DNA from: Pseudonocardia endophytica
GTDB lineage: Bacteria; Actinomycetota; Actinomycetes; Mycobacteriales; Pseudonocardiaceae
DNA: 64,000 nucleotides
NCBI RefSeq assembly: GCF_004339565.1
Contig: NZ_SMFZ01000001.1
Location: 1,178,001-1,242,000 of the forward strand
Direction of reading: 5' to 3'
In this document: positions 1 to 9,582 of the stretch, piece after piece
How positions within the stretch are numbered: the stretch's first letter is position 1
Layout: each line of letters opens with the position of its first letter
The notes under the pieces: generated by a model
Seen by the model: only the letters and a program-made list of their open reading frames with translations
Databases searched by the model: none
Told to the model about the DNA's origin: nothing
Position numbers and translations under genes: made by a program

Positions 1-231
1 CGGGTGCGACGCCTCACGCATCAGCTCGAGGCCGATCTCCAGATAGTGGCTCTTGACGTAGCCGGAGGTGAAGATCCGCGTCCGCCGGTACTGCACCTGA
101 CTCGTGTGGACCTGCTCCTCGACGTCGGGCAGGCCCCGGCAGAACGTCCGGTACAGCGTGAACAACGCCAGGTCGTCGGCGTCGAGGGGCGCCGTCAGTT
201 CGTCCCACGTGGACTCCACGAGCGACAGCAT
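1..231 (-). CDS. DUF5655-like protein, 3' part cut by window edge
   Basis: The reading frame runs from an ATG at 231 without a stop to the window edge, giving 77 residues; the C-terminal end is missing. The middle part (LPDVEEQVHTSQVQYRRTR) looks like the start of a DUF5655-type domain, a small domain of unknown function often linked to transport-related or DUF1801-like proteins. Codon third positions are strongly G/C like neighbouring genes, and the opposite-strand frames read as arginine-rich shadows. The Shine-Dalgarno signal is weak, so the start is only probable. Family assignment is from memory of the domain pattern. Confidence 0.5.
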   Translation of the reverse strand, partial: MLSLVESTWDELTAPLDADDLALFTLYRTFCRGLPDVEEQVHTSQVQYRRTRIFTSGYVKSHYLEIGLELMREASHP

Positions 232-379
232 GCCAGCACCCGGACGACCGTTCGGCGATGTGGCGACCGATACTCCCGGAAACGGTCGAACTCGATTGAC
301 TCGGAAGGTACGTAAAGGCAGTGTTTACGGCAGCGGACCAGCAGATCCGCTAGCCCAACGAGTTTTTCGGCAGCCCCTC

Positions 380-643
380 ATGTTCTTGTTCTCGGCCGCC
401 TTGCGGAGCGCCCGCGCGGCCCGCGCCCGTATCTCGACCGATCCGTACCTTCTCCTTGCCCACAGTGCCCGTCGCGACGCGAACGTCCTGACGGACGAGA
501 CCGACGGGCCCACGCTCGGCGGACCGTTCCTGCACTGGGTCCCGGACCATCCCGACGGTGACCGCCTCGCGGGTGAGTTCCTCCCGATCCCGGTGGACGA
601 CGCGAAGGCGGTCGCGGCCGGGCGGCCGCGTCGCCGTCGCTGA
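380..643 (+). CDS. Possible small hypothetical protein
   Basis: An ATG at 380 opens an 87-residue frame ending at 643. The middle part (roughly residues 30-70) has a normal amino-acid mix, with acidic, hydrophobic and aromatic residues and high third-position GC, while the C-terminal end turns arginine-rich. I do not recognise a family. A competing frame on the other strand over 350-550 is lower in quality. It could be a remnant of a longer gene, since the first 20 residues and the last 10 look less protein-like than the core. No clear ribosome binding site is visible. Confidence 0.28.
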   Translation: MFLFSAALRSARAARARISTDPYLLLAHSARRDANVLTDETDGPTLGGPFLHWVPDHPDGDRLAGEFLPIPVDDAKAVAAGRPRRRR

Positions 644-1193
644 ACCTGATCACACCGAGATCGGCGGCAGGGTCCGGTTCTGGCGAGATCGTGTCCTGAA
701 CCGGATGTGACTCCTTGCGACCGCGCCCGCCGAAGATCAGCGGTTCGGTTCTGATCGTGGCCAACTACGGCACCGATCAGGACCCGACTGACGATCATCG
801 TCGAGGCCGAAGGCCTGGGAGCGCCGCCCTGACCCGCCCCGGTGGACCGGCCGGCCCGGTGGTGGGTCGGTGAGCCCGGTGGTGGGTCGGTGAGCCCGGT
901 GGCGGGTCGGTGAGCCCGCTGGTGGGTCGGTGAGCCGGTAGGCCGTCACGCCCGCAGCCACGTCCGCTCATGATCAGTCGTCGCGTCCGGATCAGAGCCG
1001 AATCCGGCCATCATCCGTACGCATCCGATGATCACTGGTCGGCAGCGGCTCAGGAAAGGCGCTCCCGGAACGCGGCGCTGATGCGGGACCAAGTGGGGCC
1101 AGACCCCACGCCGGCCGGCGGGCGCCAGGCCACGCCCGGCCGCGCCGGACCCCACACCGGGCCGCGCCAGACCCACGCCGGACGATGCGGACC
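644..1193. other. Gene-free, repeat-containing gap
   Basis: About 550 bases without a convincing gene. It contains the 20-base tandem array at 855-934. At about 1090-1205 there is a second, more degenerate stretch that repeats variants of ccccacgccggacg-type words, just past the stop of the MFS gene. Frames over both parts translate into proline/arginine/glycine-rich repeats and are best read as shadows. Confidence 0.6.
855..934. repeat. 20-bp tandem repeat, four copies
   Basis: Four head-to-tail copies of cccggtggtgggtcggtgag, at 855, 875, 895 and 915. Copies 3 and 4 each differ from the first at a single base. A shortened remnant follows. It is intergenic, and no gene reads through it convincingly. 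Perfect periodicity over 80 bases suggests recent slippage or duplication. Confidence 0.9.
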
Positions 1194-2330
1194 TCACGCC
1201 GGACGTCGGGCACCCAACCATGCGCTCGTCACGGCCGAGGCCAGGGCAAGCACGCCCAACGGGATCGCGAGCTCCGTCACGTCCACGAAGGACGTCGCGA
1301 GCCACGGGGCGGCGAATCCGACGTAGGCGGCGGTGTAGAACAGCCCGTTGACCGCGCCACGACGTTCCGGTGCGGCCAGACGACCGACCAGCGTGAGGCC
1401 GGCGTTCAAGCACAGACCACCGCCCGCGCCGAGCAGGAATCCTGCCACGCCGACGAGCACGACCGACCCGGTGAACGCCGCGGCGACGCCGCAGCCGTAG
1501 CCGAGCGCTCCGAGCGCCGCTCCGGTCGGTCCGACGAAGCGACCGAGCCGGTGCGCGAACGGCTGCACGAGCGTGCCGGTGCCGAGCGTCAGGGCGGCGA
1601 GCAGGCCGGTGAACGCGACCAGGCCGGAACGCCCGGGCAACAGCAGCGGCAGAACGGTCACCGACACCGACGGGAACGCGTACACGCACACTGCCGTCGG
1701 GACGACGATCCGTCCGAACGTCCGCCGGGACGGGCGGTCGAGCCCGGGGCGCGGGAGCAGGCTCGTACCGGCGGCGACGACCGGGCGGGGTCCGAGACCG
1801 ACGACCGCGACCATGAGAGCGACCGCGACGATCATGATCGCGACGTGCACGAGGTACGGCAGCGTCAGCGGCAGCGGCCCGTACGCGGCCAGCAGGCCGG
1901 ACGCGAGCGGGCCCAGGCAGAACCCGGCGGTCTGGGCGACGGAAGCGGCTCGGGCGGCCCGGGAAGGCGAACCGGGGTACAACTCCTGCAGCCACGCGCT
2001 GCCCACGCTGAACACGGCGCCGGACGCGAGGCCCTGCAGGAACCGCGCCGCGAACAACAGCGCCAGCGCCTGCGATCCGGCCAGGAACACCAGCGACGCG
2101 AGCGTCACGACGACGGCCGCGGGCAGCAGCACCCGCACGCGCCCGTACCGGTCCGACGCCGGGCCACCGAGCAGCAGTGACGGCGCCAGACCGAGCGCGT
2201 ACACACCGAAGATCGCCGCGAGGGTGCTCGCCGAGAGATCGAGCTCCGACCGGTAGACGAGCAGCAACGGGGTCGGCACGTTCGTGCCGAACGCGACGGC
2301 GAACAGCAGACCCCGCGCGACCCACCGCAC
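1194..2330 (-). CDS. MFS transporter
   Basis: This 378-residue integral membrane protein has about twelve hydrophobic segments. The loop between segments 2 and 3 carries the major facilitator signature GGPASDRYGRVRVL (about residues 55-68), the conserved D-R-x-G-R motif. The length fits the compact drug/metabolite exporter branch of the family. It begins with ATG at 2330, eight bases downstream of the DUF3052 gene stop on the same strand, so the two may be co-transcribed. The substrate cannot be read from the sequence; efflux of a small molecule is the usual role. Confidence 0.9.
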   Translation of the reverse strand: MRWVARGLLFAVAFGTNVPTPLLLVYRSELDLSASTLAAIFGVYALGLAPSLLLGGPASDRYGRVRVLLPAAVVVTLASLVFLAGSQALALLFAARFLQGLASGAVFSVGSAWLQELYPGSPSRAARAASVAQTAGFCLGPLASGLLAAYGPLPLTLPYLVHVAIMIVAVALMVAVVGLGPRPVVAAGTSLLPRPGLDRPSRRTFGRIVVPTAVCVYAFPSVSVTVLPLLLPGRSGLVAFTGLLAALTLGTGTLVQPFAHRLGRFVGPTGAALGALGYGCGVAAAFTGSVVLVGVAGFLLGAGGGLCLNAGLTLVGRLAAPERRGAVNGLFYTAAYVGFAAPWLATSFVDVTELAIPLGVLALASAVTSAWLGARRPA

Positions 2331-2338
2331 GCGGTGGC

Positions 2339-2791
2339 TCAGCGCTGTTTGCCCTTGCCCGCCTTGGGGGACGCCAGTCGCGCGCCGGCCCAGTCGTCGC
2401 CGACGCTCTGGTTCGACGTCTGGGACAGGCCCGCCGTCCCGGCCGCCTCGGCGATCTCGGACGGCTCCAGGTGACCGTCGCGACCGGTCTTCGGCGTCAG
2501 CACCCAGACCACGCCCTCTTCGGCGAGCGGTCCGCGGGCGTCGACGAGGTTGTCGGTCAGGTCGCCGTCGCCCTCCCGGAACCAGAGCAGGACGACGTCG
2601 ATGACCTCCTGCGCATCCTCGTCGAGCATCTCCTCGCCGGTGACGTCCTCCACCGCTTCGCGGATGGCCTCGTCGACGTCGGAGTCGTACCCCAGTTCCT
2701 GGACGACCATGCCCGGCTCGATGCCGAGCTTGCCCGCGATGTCGGACTGCTGTCCGGCACCCTCCGCGGCCACCACTCGTTCCCCTCTCAC
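2339..2791 (-). CDS. DUF3052 family protein
   Basis: A 150-residue acidic soluble protein. The block LGIEPGMVVQELGYDSDVDEAI near the N-terminus, followed by EEMLDEDAQEVIDVVLLWFR, matches the DUF3052 family as I remember it; the function is unknown. The tail is lysine-rich (KAGKGKQR). DUF3052 sits divergent to aceE in mycobacteria (Rv2239c region), and the same arrangement is seen here with 274 bases between the two starts. The first six residues before VVAAEG may be untranslated, because a GTG at the seventh or eighth codon is also possible. Confidence 0.85.
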   Translation of the reverse strand: MRGERVVAAEGAGQQSDIAGKLGIEPGMVVQELGYDSDVDEAIREAVEDVTGEEMLDEDAQEVIDVVLLWFREGDGDLTDNLVDARGPLAEEGVVWVLTPKTGRDGHLEPSEIAEAAGTAGLSQTSNQSVGDDWAGARLASPKAGKGKQR

Positions 2792-3065
2792 GCAGTCTTC
2801 GCTACCTCATCCGGGCACGGGGCGCTGAAGGCCGTCGGGGCCGGATGCGGAATCCGAACACGTGGGCCGTACCCCGCGCAACCGCCACCCATCCCCGTCG
2901 TGCCTCAGGACACGAACGGTTCAGTTACGCACCGGTAGTACATAACCTCGGACAGGCCTGTGACCGTCCGGTTTCGACCACCTGACGGAAGGGGCAGGAT
3001 GGTCATCGGGTCATCACCCACCCGGCCATCCATCGACGACGATCACGCCCACGCGAGGAGATCCC

Positions 3066-5858
3066 TTGACCGCGCAGAGCAGCCAGACGGGCAGCACCGA
3101 CGGCGGGGAGCCACGCCGTGTGAACATCATCCGGGACGGCCTCGCCGCCCACCTTCCGGACATCGATCCGGACGAGACCGCGGAGTGGCTGGAGTCGTTC
3201 GACGCGGCGCTCGAGCAGGGCGGCCAGGCCCGCGCCCGCTACCTGATGTTGACGCTGTTGCAGCGCGCACGGGAGAAGCACGTCGGCGTACCGGCGCTGA
3301 CCAGCACGGACTACGTGAACACGATCCCGACCGACCGTGAGCCGTGGTTCCCGGGCGACGAGGACGCCGAGCGCTCCTACCGCCGCTGGATCCGCTGGAA
3401 CGCCGCGATGACCGTGCACCGCGCGCAGCGGCCGGGGATCGGCGTCGGCGGGCACATCTCGTCGTACGCGTCGTCGGCGAGCCTCTACGAGGTCGGCTTC
3501 AACCACTTCTTCCGCGGCAAGGAGCACCCGGGCGGCGGCGACCAGGTCTACATCCAGGGCCACGCCTCCCCCGGCATCTACGCCCGCGCCTACCTCGAGG
3601 GCCGGCTGTCCGAGGACCGCCTCGACGGCTTCCGCCAGGAGCTCTCGCACGGGGGCAAGGGCGCCGGTCTGCCGTCGTACCCGCACCCCCGGCTGATGCC
3701 GGACTTCTGGGAGTTCCCGACGGTCTCGATGGGCCTCGGTCCGATGAACGCGATCATGCAGGCGCGGTTCAACCGCTACCTCGGCGACCGCGGCATCTCG
3801 GACACGTCCGACCAGCACGTGTGGGCGTTCCTCGGCGACGGCGAGATGGACGAGCCGGAGTCGCGCGGGCTGATCCACGTGGCGGCGACCGAGGGGCTGG
3901 ACAACCTCACGTTCGTCGTCAACTGCAACCTGCAGCGTCTCGACGGCCCGGTGCGCGGCAACGGGAAGATCATCCAGGAGCTGGAGGCCTTCTTCCGCGG
4001 CGCCGGCTGGAACGTGATCAAGGTGATCTGGGGCCGCGAGTGGGACGCCCTGCTGCACGCCGACCGCGACGGCGCCCTGATCAACCTGATGAACCAGACC
4101 CCGGACGGCGACTACCAGACCTACAAGGCCAACGACGGCGCCTACGTCCGTGACCACTTCTTCGGCCGCGACCCGCGCACGAAGTCGCTGGTCGAGCCGA
4201 TGTCCGACGCGGAGATCTGGAACCTCAAGCGCGGCGGCCACGACTACCGCAAGGTGCACGCCGCCTACGCCGCGGCGATGTCGCACCACGGCCAGCCGAC
4301 CGTGATCCTGGCGAAGACGATCAAGGGATACGGCCTGGGCTCGCACTTCGCCGGCCGCAACGCCACGCACCAGATGAAGAAGCTCAGCCTCGACGACCTC
4401 AAGCAGTTCCGCGACGAGCAGCGGATCCCGATCTCGGACGCGCAGCTGGAGCGCGACCCGTACCTGCCGCCGTACTACCACCCGGGCGAGGACGCCCCGG
4501 AGATCCAGTACATGGCCGAGCGCAGGCGGGCGCTGGGCGGTCCGCTGCCGTCGCGGCGGACGACGTCGACGCCGCTCGTGCTGCCCGGGGACAAGGTCTA
4601 CGACTTCATCCGGAAGGGCTCCGGGAAGCAGGAGGTCGCCACCACGATGGCGTTCGTCCGGCTGCTCCGGGAGCTGATCAAGGACAAGGACATGGGCGGC
4701 CGGTTCGTGCCGATCATCCCGGACGAGGCCCGGACGTTCGGCATGGACTCGATGTTCCCGACCCAGAAGATCTACAACCCGCACGGGCAGCAGTACACGT
4801 CCGTCGACGCCGAGCTGATGCTCGCGTACAAGGAGTCCGAGCAGGGCCAGATCCTGCACGAGGGGATCAACGAGGCCGGGTCGGTCGGGTCGTTCACGGC
4901 GGCGGGCACGTCGTACGCCACGCACGGCGAGGCGATGATCCCGGTCTACATCTTCTACTCGATGTTCGGCTTCCAGCGCACCGGCGACTCGATCTGGGCC
5001 GCGGCCGACCAGATGGCCCGCGGGTTCCTGGTCGGCGCCACCGCGGGGCGCACGACGCTGACCGGTGAGGGCCTGCAGCACAACGACGGCCACTCGCTGC
5101 TGCTCGCCTCGACGAACACCGCCGTCGTCGCGTACGACCCGGCGTTCTCCTACGAGATCGCGCACATCGTCAAGGACGGCCTTCGCCGGATGGTGGGTGA
5201 CGACCCGGAGAACGTCATCTACTACCTGACCGTCTACAACGAGCCGTACCAGCAGCCGGCCGAGCCCGAGGGCGTCGACCTCGAGGGCGTGCTGCGCGGC
5301 ATGTACCGCTACGCCGATGCGCCGTCGGCGTCCGGTCCGAGGGTGCGCCTGCTCGCGTCCGGCGTCGCGATGCCGTGGGCACTCAAGGCCCAGCAGATGC
5401 TCGCCGACGAGTGGGACGTCGGTGCCGAGGTCTGGTCCGTGACGTCGTGGGGCGAGCTGCGCCGCGACGGCGTGGAGGCCGAGCACCACAACCTGATCCA
5501 CCCGGGCGACGAGCCGGTCGAGTCCTATGTGGCCCAGGTGCTGGGCGCCGGTGACCACGCCGACGCACCGGTGGTCGCCGTGTCCGACTGGATGCGGGCC
5601 GTCCCGGACCAGATCCGGCAGTGGTCGCCGGCCCCGTTCAGCTCGCTGGGCACCGACGGGTTCGGCCTGTCCGACACCCGGCCCGCCGTGCGGCGGCACT
5701 TCGCCGTCGACGCCGAGTCGATCACCGTCGCGGCGCTGGCCGCGCTCGGGAAGCAGGGGGCGGTCAAGCCGGAGCTCGCCGCCGAGGCGGCGTCCGGCTA
5801 CAAGATCGACGACCCGCAGGCGGCCGGGCCGCAGGAGGGCGACGGCGGGGTCGCCTGA
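3066..5858 (+). CDS. aceE: Pyruvate dehydrogenase E1 (acetyl-transferring), homodimeric type
   Basis: A 930-residue homodimeric E1 that decarboxylates pyruvate with thiamine diphosphate and passes the acetyl group to the lipoyl E2 component. The ThDP-binding motif [12 protein letters not shown] starts at about residue 258 and is followed by the downstream asparagine stretch [18 protein letters not shown]. The conserved [22 protein letters not shown] block lies at about residue 130. Length matches the family. The start is TTG, supported by AGGAG at 3056-3060, five bases upstream. No E2 or E3 genes follow; an inverted repeat sits 42 bases past the stop and may terminate transcription. Confidence 0.97.
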   Translation: MTAQSSQTGSTDGGEPRRVNIIRDGLAAHLPDIDPDETAEWLESFDAALEQGGQARARYLMLTLLQRAREKHVGVPALTSTDYVNTIPTDREPWFPGDEDAERSYRRWIRWNAAMTVHRAQRPGIGVGGHISSYASSASLYEVGFNHFFRGKEHPGGGDQVYIQGHASPGIYARAYLEGRLSEDRLDGFRQELSHGGKGAGLPSYPHPRLMPDFWEFPTVSMGLGPMNAIMQARFNRYLGDRGISDTSDQHVWAFLGDGEMDEPESRGLIHVAATEGLDNLTFVVNCNLQRLDGPVRGNGKIIQELEAFFRGAGWNVIKVIWGREWDALLHADRDGALINLMNQTPDGDYQTYKANDGAYVRDHFFGRDPRTKSLVEPMSDAEIWNLKRGGHDYRKVHAAYAAAMSHHGQPTVILAKTIKGYGLGSHFAGRNATHQMKKLSLDDLKQFRDEQRIPISDAQLERDPYLPPYYHPGEDAPEIQYMAERRRALGGPLPSRRTTSTPLVLPGDKVYDFIRKGSGKQEVATTMAFVRLLRELIKDKDMGGRFVPIIPDEARTFGMDSMFPTQKIYNPHGQQYTSVDAELMLAYKESEQGQILHEGINEAGSVGSFTAAGTSYATHGEAMIPVYIFYSMFGFQRTGDSIWAAADQMARGFLVGATAGRTTLTGEGLQHNDGHSLLLASTNTAVVAYDPAFSYEIAHIVKDGLRRMVGDDPENVIYYLTVYNEPYQQPAEPEGVDLEGVLRGMYRYADAPSASGPRVRLLASGVAMPWALKAQQMLADEWDVGAEVWSVTSWGELRRDGVEAEHHNLIHPGDEPVESYVAQVLGAGDHADAPVVAVSDWMRAVPDQIRQWSPAPFSSLGTDGFGLSDTRPAVRRHFAVDAESITVAALAALGKQGAVKPELAAEAASGYKIDDPQAAGPQEGDGGVA

Positions 5859-5900
5859 CGCCCCGCTCGCCGGGAGCCTCGCCCCGAGACTCACCCGGAC

Positions 5901-5952
5901 GAACGAACGGCACCATCGGGCAATCGGACTGCTCGAGGGTGCCGTTCGTTCG
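5901..5952. repeat. Palindromic repeat family A, copy 1 (possible terminator)
   Basis: A hairpin with 14-base perfect arms gaacgaacggcacc / ggtgccgttcgttc around an imperfect inner stem. It lies between the aceE stop and the cold-shock gene. Near-copies occur at 45798, 50235 and 50325. There is no U-tract, so it is a dispersed palindrome that could terminate transcription, and not a classic terminator. Confidence 0.85.
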
Positions 5953-6161
5953 CGATCGGGCTGGCCGCGCGACGAGATGGATGTCCGGATCGGTGGGAAT
6001 CAGTCCAGCTCAGACTCTCGTCGGGCGACGCAGATCACGATAGGCTCCCTCCGATCGTCGGGTACGGAGTCCGTGTGCGGCGTTCCCGGCCGGGTCGTGG
6101 ACCGTTGCACCCCGCCGGCGTGGCCCCCGACGCGTAGTCGGGCCAGGTACGAGGAGCAGGA
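5953..6161 (+). promoter_or_regulatory. Long leader region of the cold-shock gene with terminal hairpin
   Basis: Roughly 210 gene-free bases precede cspA-like 6162. A strong GC hairpin (tggcccccgac, loop gcgta, gtcgggcca) occupies 6121-6145, immediately before the GAGGAG ribosome binding site at 6151-6156. Structured leaders are usual for cold-shock genes, so a temperature-responsive role is plausible, but only the hairpin is seen here. No clear -10/-35 pair could be assigned. Confidence 0.4.
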
Positions 6162-6368
6162 ATGGCAGAAGGCACCGTCAAGTGGTTCAACAGCGAGAAG
6201 GGCTACGGCTTCCTCGCTCCCGACGGTGGTGGCGCGGACGTGTTCGTGCACTACTCGGCGATTGAGATCCAGGGCTACAAGACGCTCGACGAGGGCCAGC
6301 GCGTCTCGTTCGACATCGAGCAGGGCCAGAAAGGCCCCCAGGCCAGCAAGGTCTCGCCGCTCGGCTGA
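6162..6368 (+). CDS. Cold-shock protein (CspA family)
   Basis: This 68-residue single cold-shock domain binds single-stranded RNA and DNA and acts as an RNA chaperone. RNP1-like KGYGFLAP (residues 13-20) and RNP2-like VFVHYSAI (about 27-34) are both present, and the typical N-terminus [14 protein letters not shown] is intact. Length is standard for the family. ATG at 6162 follows GAGGAG with five bases between. It is monocistronic, converging with the pirin gene at 6406. The paralogue type within the genome cannot be judged from one window. Confidence 0.96.
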   Translation: MAEGTVKWFNSEKGYGFLAPDGGGADVFVHYSAIEIQGYKTLDEGQRVSFDIEQGQKGPQASKVSPLG

Positions 6369-6405
6369 CCTGCGGTAACACGCCCGCTGAGCGGCCGCGA
6401 GCGAC

Positions 6406-7143
6406 TCAGCCCAGCGAGGCGTCCATCTCCCAGACCAGGATCTCGGCTCCGTCCGCACCCGCGGTCACCCGCTGACCGTCGCTTCCGGACACGCGGGCCG
6501 AGTCCCCTGTGTACAACGCCCCGGCACCTTCCAGGTCCACCGTTCCGCGGGGGACGAACAGGTGCGCCATCGGGGCGTCGGGAAGCGTGCTGACCGCCCC
6601 CGGCCGGAGCCTGACGGCGTGCAGCGCGGCGTTCCGCTGCGCGATCGGGATCGCGCGGTCCGCAGCGTGGCGGGCCATTCCGGACGCGACGACGACCGGA
6701 TCGCCCGCCTCGAGCGGCGCGGACACGTCGTGCTGCGCGTACCCCGGCGCGACGTCGTCGGGCCCGGGCAGCACCCACATCTGGACGTAGTGCACGCCCT
6801 GGAGCTCCGCCCCGTTGCGCTCGGAGTGCCGGATCCCGGTGCCCGCACTCATCCGTTGCGCGAGCCCGGGACCGATCACCCCGCGGTGGCCCTCGGAGTC
6901 CTCGTGCGCGAGTGATCCGGACAGCACCCACGTGACGATCTCCATGTCCTTGTGGGCGTGCATGTCGAACCCGGCCCCGGGGCCCAGGCGGTCCTCGTTG
7001 TTGACCATCAGCAGCCCGAAGTGCGTGTTCGACGGGTCGTAGTGCGGTCCGTAGGAGAAGCTGTGCCGGGAGTCCAGCCAGTCGGTCCGGGTGGTCATCC
7101 GGTCCGACGACCGGCGCACGTCCACGTCGTGGCGTTCCTGCAT
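6406..7143 (-). CDS. Pirin family protein
   Basis: A 245-residue bicupin. The N-terminal part holds the pirin signature WLDSRHSFSYGPHYDP and the metal-binding cluster FDMHAHKDMEIVTWVL (about 55-70), with later His/Glu in GTGIRHSE. Pirins bind iron; some have quercetin dioxygenase activity and others have regulatory roles, and none can be chosen here. The start at 7143 is preferred over the internal ATG fifteen codons on, because it keeps the family motif DVDVRRSSDR and follows GAGGAG. It diverges from the FasR-like gene with 54 bases between starts, leaving little room for two promoters. Confidence 0.93.
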   Translation of the reverse strand: MQERHDVDVRRSSDRMTTRTDWLDSRHSFSYGPHYDPSNTHFGLLMVNNEDRLGPGAGFDMHAHKDMEIVTWVLSGSLAHEDSEGHRGVIGPGLAQRMSAGTGIRHSERNGAELQGVHYVQMWVLPGPDDVAPGYAQHDVSAPLEAGDPVVVASGMARHAADRAIPIAQRNAALHAVRLRPGAVSTLPDAPMAHLFVPRGTVDLEGAGALYTGDSARVSGSDGQRVTAGADGAEILVWEMDASLG

Positions 7144-7197
7144 CCCGCTCCTCGTCCGCCGGTGCCGCTGTCGGTGCCGCTGTCGGGGCCCCGTGCC

Positions 7198-8535
7198 ATG
7201 CTGCCGCACGTGGCCACCGAGGACCTGCCGGTCGCAGCGACGACGCTGCGCAGGCTGGAGCGCGCCGCGGGCCGTCTCGCCGGTGACTGCCTGGCCGCGA
7301 TGGAGGAACGCCAGCCGTGGTTCGCCCGGCTGCCGGCGGACGAGCGGGCGTCGGTCGCACTGGTCACGCAGACCGGGGTGGCGAACTTCGTGTCCTGGCT
7401 CGCCGAGCCGGCCGCGACCATCCGGCTGACGGCGGAGGCGTTCCGGATCGCTCCTCGGGATCTGGCGCGCCGGATCAGCCTGCGCCGCACCGTCGAGCTC
7501 GTCCGGATCGCGACCGAGGTGTTCGAGCACCAGCTGCCACCGCTGGCCGCCGACGACCGGGAGCGGCGGGTGCTCACCGAAGCGGTCCTCCGGTTCGGGC
7601 GGGAGATCGCGTTCGCCGCGGCCACCGTGTACGCGGGCGCCGCCGAGTCGCGCGGTGCGTGGGACGCGCGGCTGGAGGCGCTCGTCGTCGACGGCGTCGT
7701 GCGCGGGGACACCGACGGCGCGCTGGTCTCCCGCGCGGCGGCGCTCGGCTGGGACCCGGACGCCCCGGTCCGGTGCCTGGTCGGCAGTCCACCGACGCCG
7801 GGCTCGAACGCCGGGCCGGAGTCCCCGGAGCTGCTCACCGAGCTCCGCAGGCAGGCCGCCCGGCGCGGGCACGAGGTGCTCGTCGGGGTGCAGGGACGGC
7901 GGCTGGTGATGCTGCTGCACCCGGTGCGGGGCAGCGGGGAGGACCCGGACGCGCTGCCGGACATCGCGGACGGCTTCGGGCCGGGACCGGTCGTCGCGGG
8001 CCCGGTCAGCCCCGGCCTGCTGCGCAGCAGCGCGGCCGTGGCGGAGGCGCTCGCCGGGCTGCGCGCGGCACCGGGGTGGCCGTCCGCGCCGCGTCCGGTG
8101 GACAGCGACGACCTGCTGCCGGAACGCGCGCTCTGCGGCGATCCGTCCGCCCCGGCCCGGCTGCGCACCGCACTCGTCGAACCGCTGCGGGCGGCGGGCG
8201 GGGAGCTGCTGCACACGCTGGCCGCCTACCTCGAGGGCGGCGGCGTGCTGGAGGCCTGTGCCCGTGCGCTGTTCGTGCACCCGAACACCGTGCGCTACCG
8301 GCTGCGGCGGATCGCCGACATCACCGGGTACGCCCCGGCCGACGCCCGCGGCGCGTTCGTGCTGCGCGTCGCGCTCGTCGCGGACCGCACGGCGGAGCCC
8401 GCCGCGACGTCGCCGCCACCGGCACCGCACGGCACGAACGGCGTGCCCCGGCACGACACGCCCGGCCCGCCCGACGTGCGGTCCTCGCCGGAGGCGGCGA
8501 CGATCGGCCGATCCCTACAACCTGACGGTGGTTGA
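7198..8535 (+). CDS. fasR: PucR-family regulator, FasR-like activator of fatty-acid synthesis
   Basis: A 445-residue regulator with a CdaR/PucR C-terminal helix-turn-helix: LAAYLEGGGVLEACARALFVHPNTVRYRLRRI spans about residues 340-372. The N-terminal two thirds has the alpha-helical RsbRD-like and GGDEF-remnant layout of this family. It sits directly upstream of fabD-fabH-acpP-fabF, the position of the Streptomyces coelicolor fatty-acid activator FasR and of mycobacterial Rv2242, so the same role is inferred. The 40-residue tail after the HTH is Pro-rich and low in complexity. ATG 7198 was chosen to match the start of conserved sequence; no strong ribosome site is visible. Confidence 0.85.
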   Translation: MLPHVATEDLPVAATTLRRLERAAGRLAGDCLAAMEERQPWFARLPADERASVALVTQTGVANFVSWLAEPAATIRLTAEAFRIAPRDLARRISLRRTVELVRIATEVFEHQLPPLAADDRERRVLTEAVLRFGREIAFAAATVYAGAAESRGAWDARLEALVVDGVVRGDTDGALVSRAAALGWDPDAPVRCLVGSPPTPGSNAGPESPELLTELRRQAARRGHEVLVGVQGRRLVMLLHPVRGSGEDPDALPDIADGFGPGPVVAGPVSPGLLRSSAAVAEALAGLRAAPGWPSAPRPVDSDDLLPERALCGDPSAPARLRTALVEPLRAAGGELLHTLAAYLEGGGVLEACARALFVHPNTVRYRLRRIADITGYAPADARGAFVLRVALVADRTAEPAATSPPPAPHGTNGVPRHDTPGPPDVRSSPEAATIGRSLQPDGG

Positions 8536-8567
8536 GCCCGCATTGTCAGCCCCGTCACACGCTCGCT

Positions 8568-8586
8568 GTTGGAGGATCCCTCCAAC
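8568..8586. promoter_or_regulatory. Perfect hairpin in fabD upstream region
   Basis: The 19-base sequence gttggaggatccctccaac has eight-base perfect arms around three bases and lies 67 bases before the fabD start. It is followed by two direct copies of ccacgacgacc (8585 and about 8621). Either could be an operator for the FasR-like protein or part of the fab leader. Only the symmetry is observed. Confidence 0.35.
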
Positions 8587-8652
8587 CACGACGACCAGAG
8601 TTCGTGGATACCGACATCCCACGACGACCGCCGAGAGGTGTGTGATGAACCG

Positions 8653-9582
8653 GTGATCGCCCTGCTCGCGCCCGGCCAGGGGGCACAGTCCCCCGGCATG
8701 CTCACGCCGTGGCTGGAGGACCCCTCCTCGAAGGAGTCGCTCGAGCGGTGGTCCGAGGCCGTCGGACTGGACCTCGTCCGGCTCGGGACCACAGCGGACG
8801 CCGAGGAGATCACCGACACCGCGGTCACCCAGCCGCTGATCGTCGCGTCCGGCCTGCTGGCCGCACGCCGGCTGCTCGCCGACGTCACACTGTCCGCCGA
8901 CACCGTCGTGGCCGGCCACTCGATCGGTGAGCTCACCGCCTGCGCGATCGCCGGTGTGCTCTCCGACGACGACGCCGTCGCGCTGGCCGGCGTGCGCGGC
9001 CGGGAGATGGCCGCGGCGTGCGCGGCCGCGCCGACGTCGATGGCCGCCGTCCTGGGCGGCGACGAGGAGACCGTGCTCGCCCGGCTGTCCGAGCTCGGGC
9101 TGGACCCGGCGAACCGCAACGGTGCCGGGCAGATCGTCGCGGCCGGGCCGAAGGACGCGATCGAGACGCTCGTCGCCGAGCCCCCGGACGGCTCGAAGGT
9201 GCGGGCGCTGGCCGTCGCGGGCGCGTTCCACACCCGGTTCATGGACCCGGCCCGCGAGGCGCTCGCCGGGTACGCGGGGTCGGTCTCGACCGGGGATCCG
9301 CAGCTCACACTGCTGTCCAACGCGGACGGCGCCGTCGTCACGAGCGGCGCCGACGCGCTCACCCGGCTCGTCGAGCAGGTGACCCGGACGGTCCGCTGGG
9401 ACACCTGCATGGAGACGCTCGCGTCCCGGGGCGTCACCGCGTCGGTCGAGCTGCCGCCGGGCGCGACGCTGACCGGGCTCGTCAAGCGGGCCGTCAAGGG
9501 CACCGCCACACTGGCGGTGAAGACACCCGACAAGCTCGGCGACGCGGCCGCGCTCGTCGCGGAGCACGGAGGTGCCGGATGA
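8653..9582 (+). CDS. fabD: Malonyl-CoA:ACP transacylase
   Basis: A 309-residue acyltransferase that loads malonyl groups from CoA to acyl carrier protein. The start VIALLAPGQGAQSPGM carries the GQGAQ oxyanion motif and AGHSIGELTA holds the nucleophilic serine; FHTRFMDPA supplies the catalytic histidine. GTG at 8653 was chosen because the family begins at this point; the upstream 28 codons of open frame are not conserved-looking and cross the leader hairpin. Its stop overlaps the fabH start (ATGA), indicating translational coupling within the fab operon. Confidence 0.95.
   Translation: MIALLAPGQGAQSPGMLTPWLEDPSSKESLERWSEAVGLDLVRLGTTADAEEITDTAVTQPLIVASGLLAARRLLADVTLSADTVVAGHSIGELTACAIAGVLSDDDAVALAGVRGREMAAACAAAPTSMAAVLGGDEETVLARLSELGLDPANRNGAGQIVAAGPKDAIETLVAEPPDGSKVRALAVAGAFHTRFMDPAREALAGYAGSVSTGDPQLTLLSNADGAVVTSGADALTRLVEQVTRTVRWDTCMETLASRGVTASVELPPGATLTGLVKRAVKGTATLAVKTPDKLGDAAALVAEHGGAG

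Noticed and set aside
3003..5894. Open frame of 963 codons antisense to aceE
   Set aside because: It mirrors the strongly conserved aceE gene; its product is Arg/Val/His-rich with no motif, an effect of high GC.
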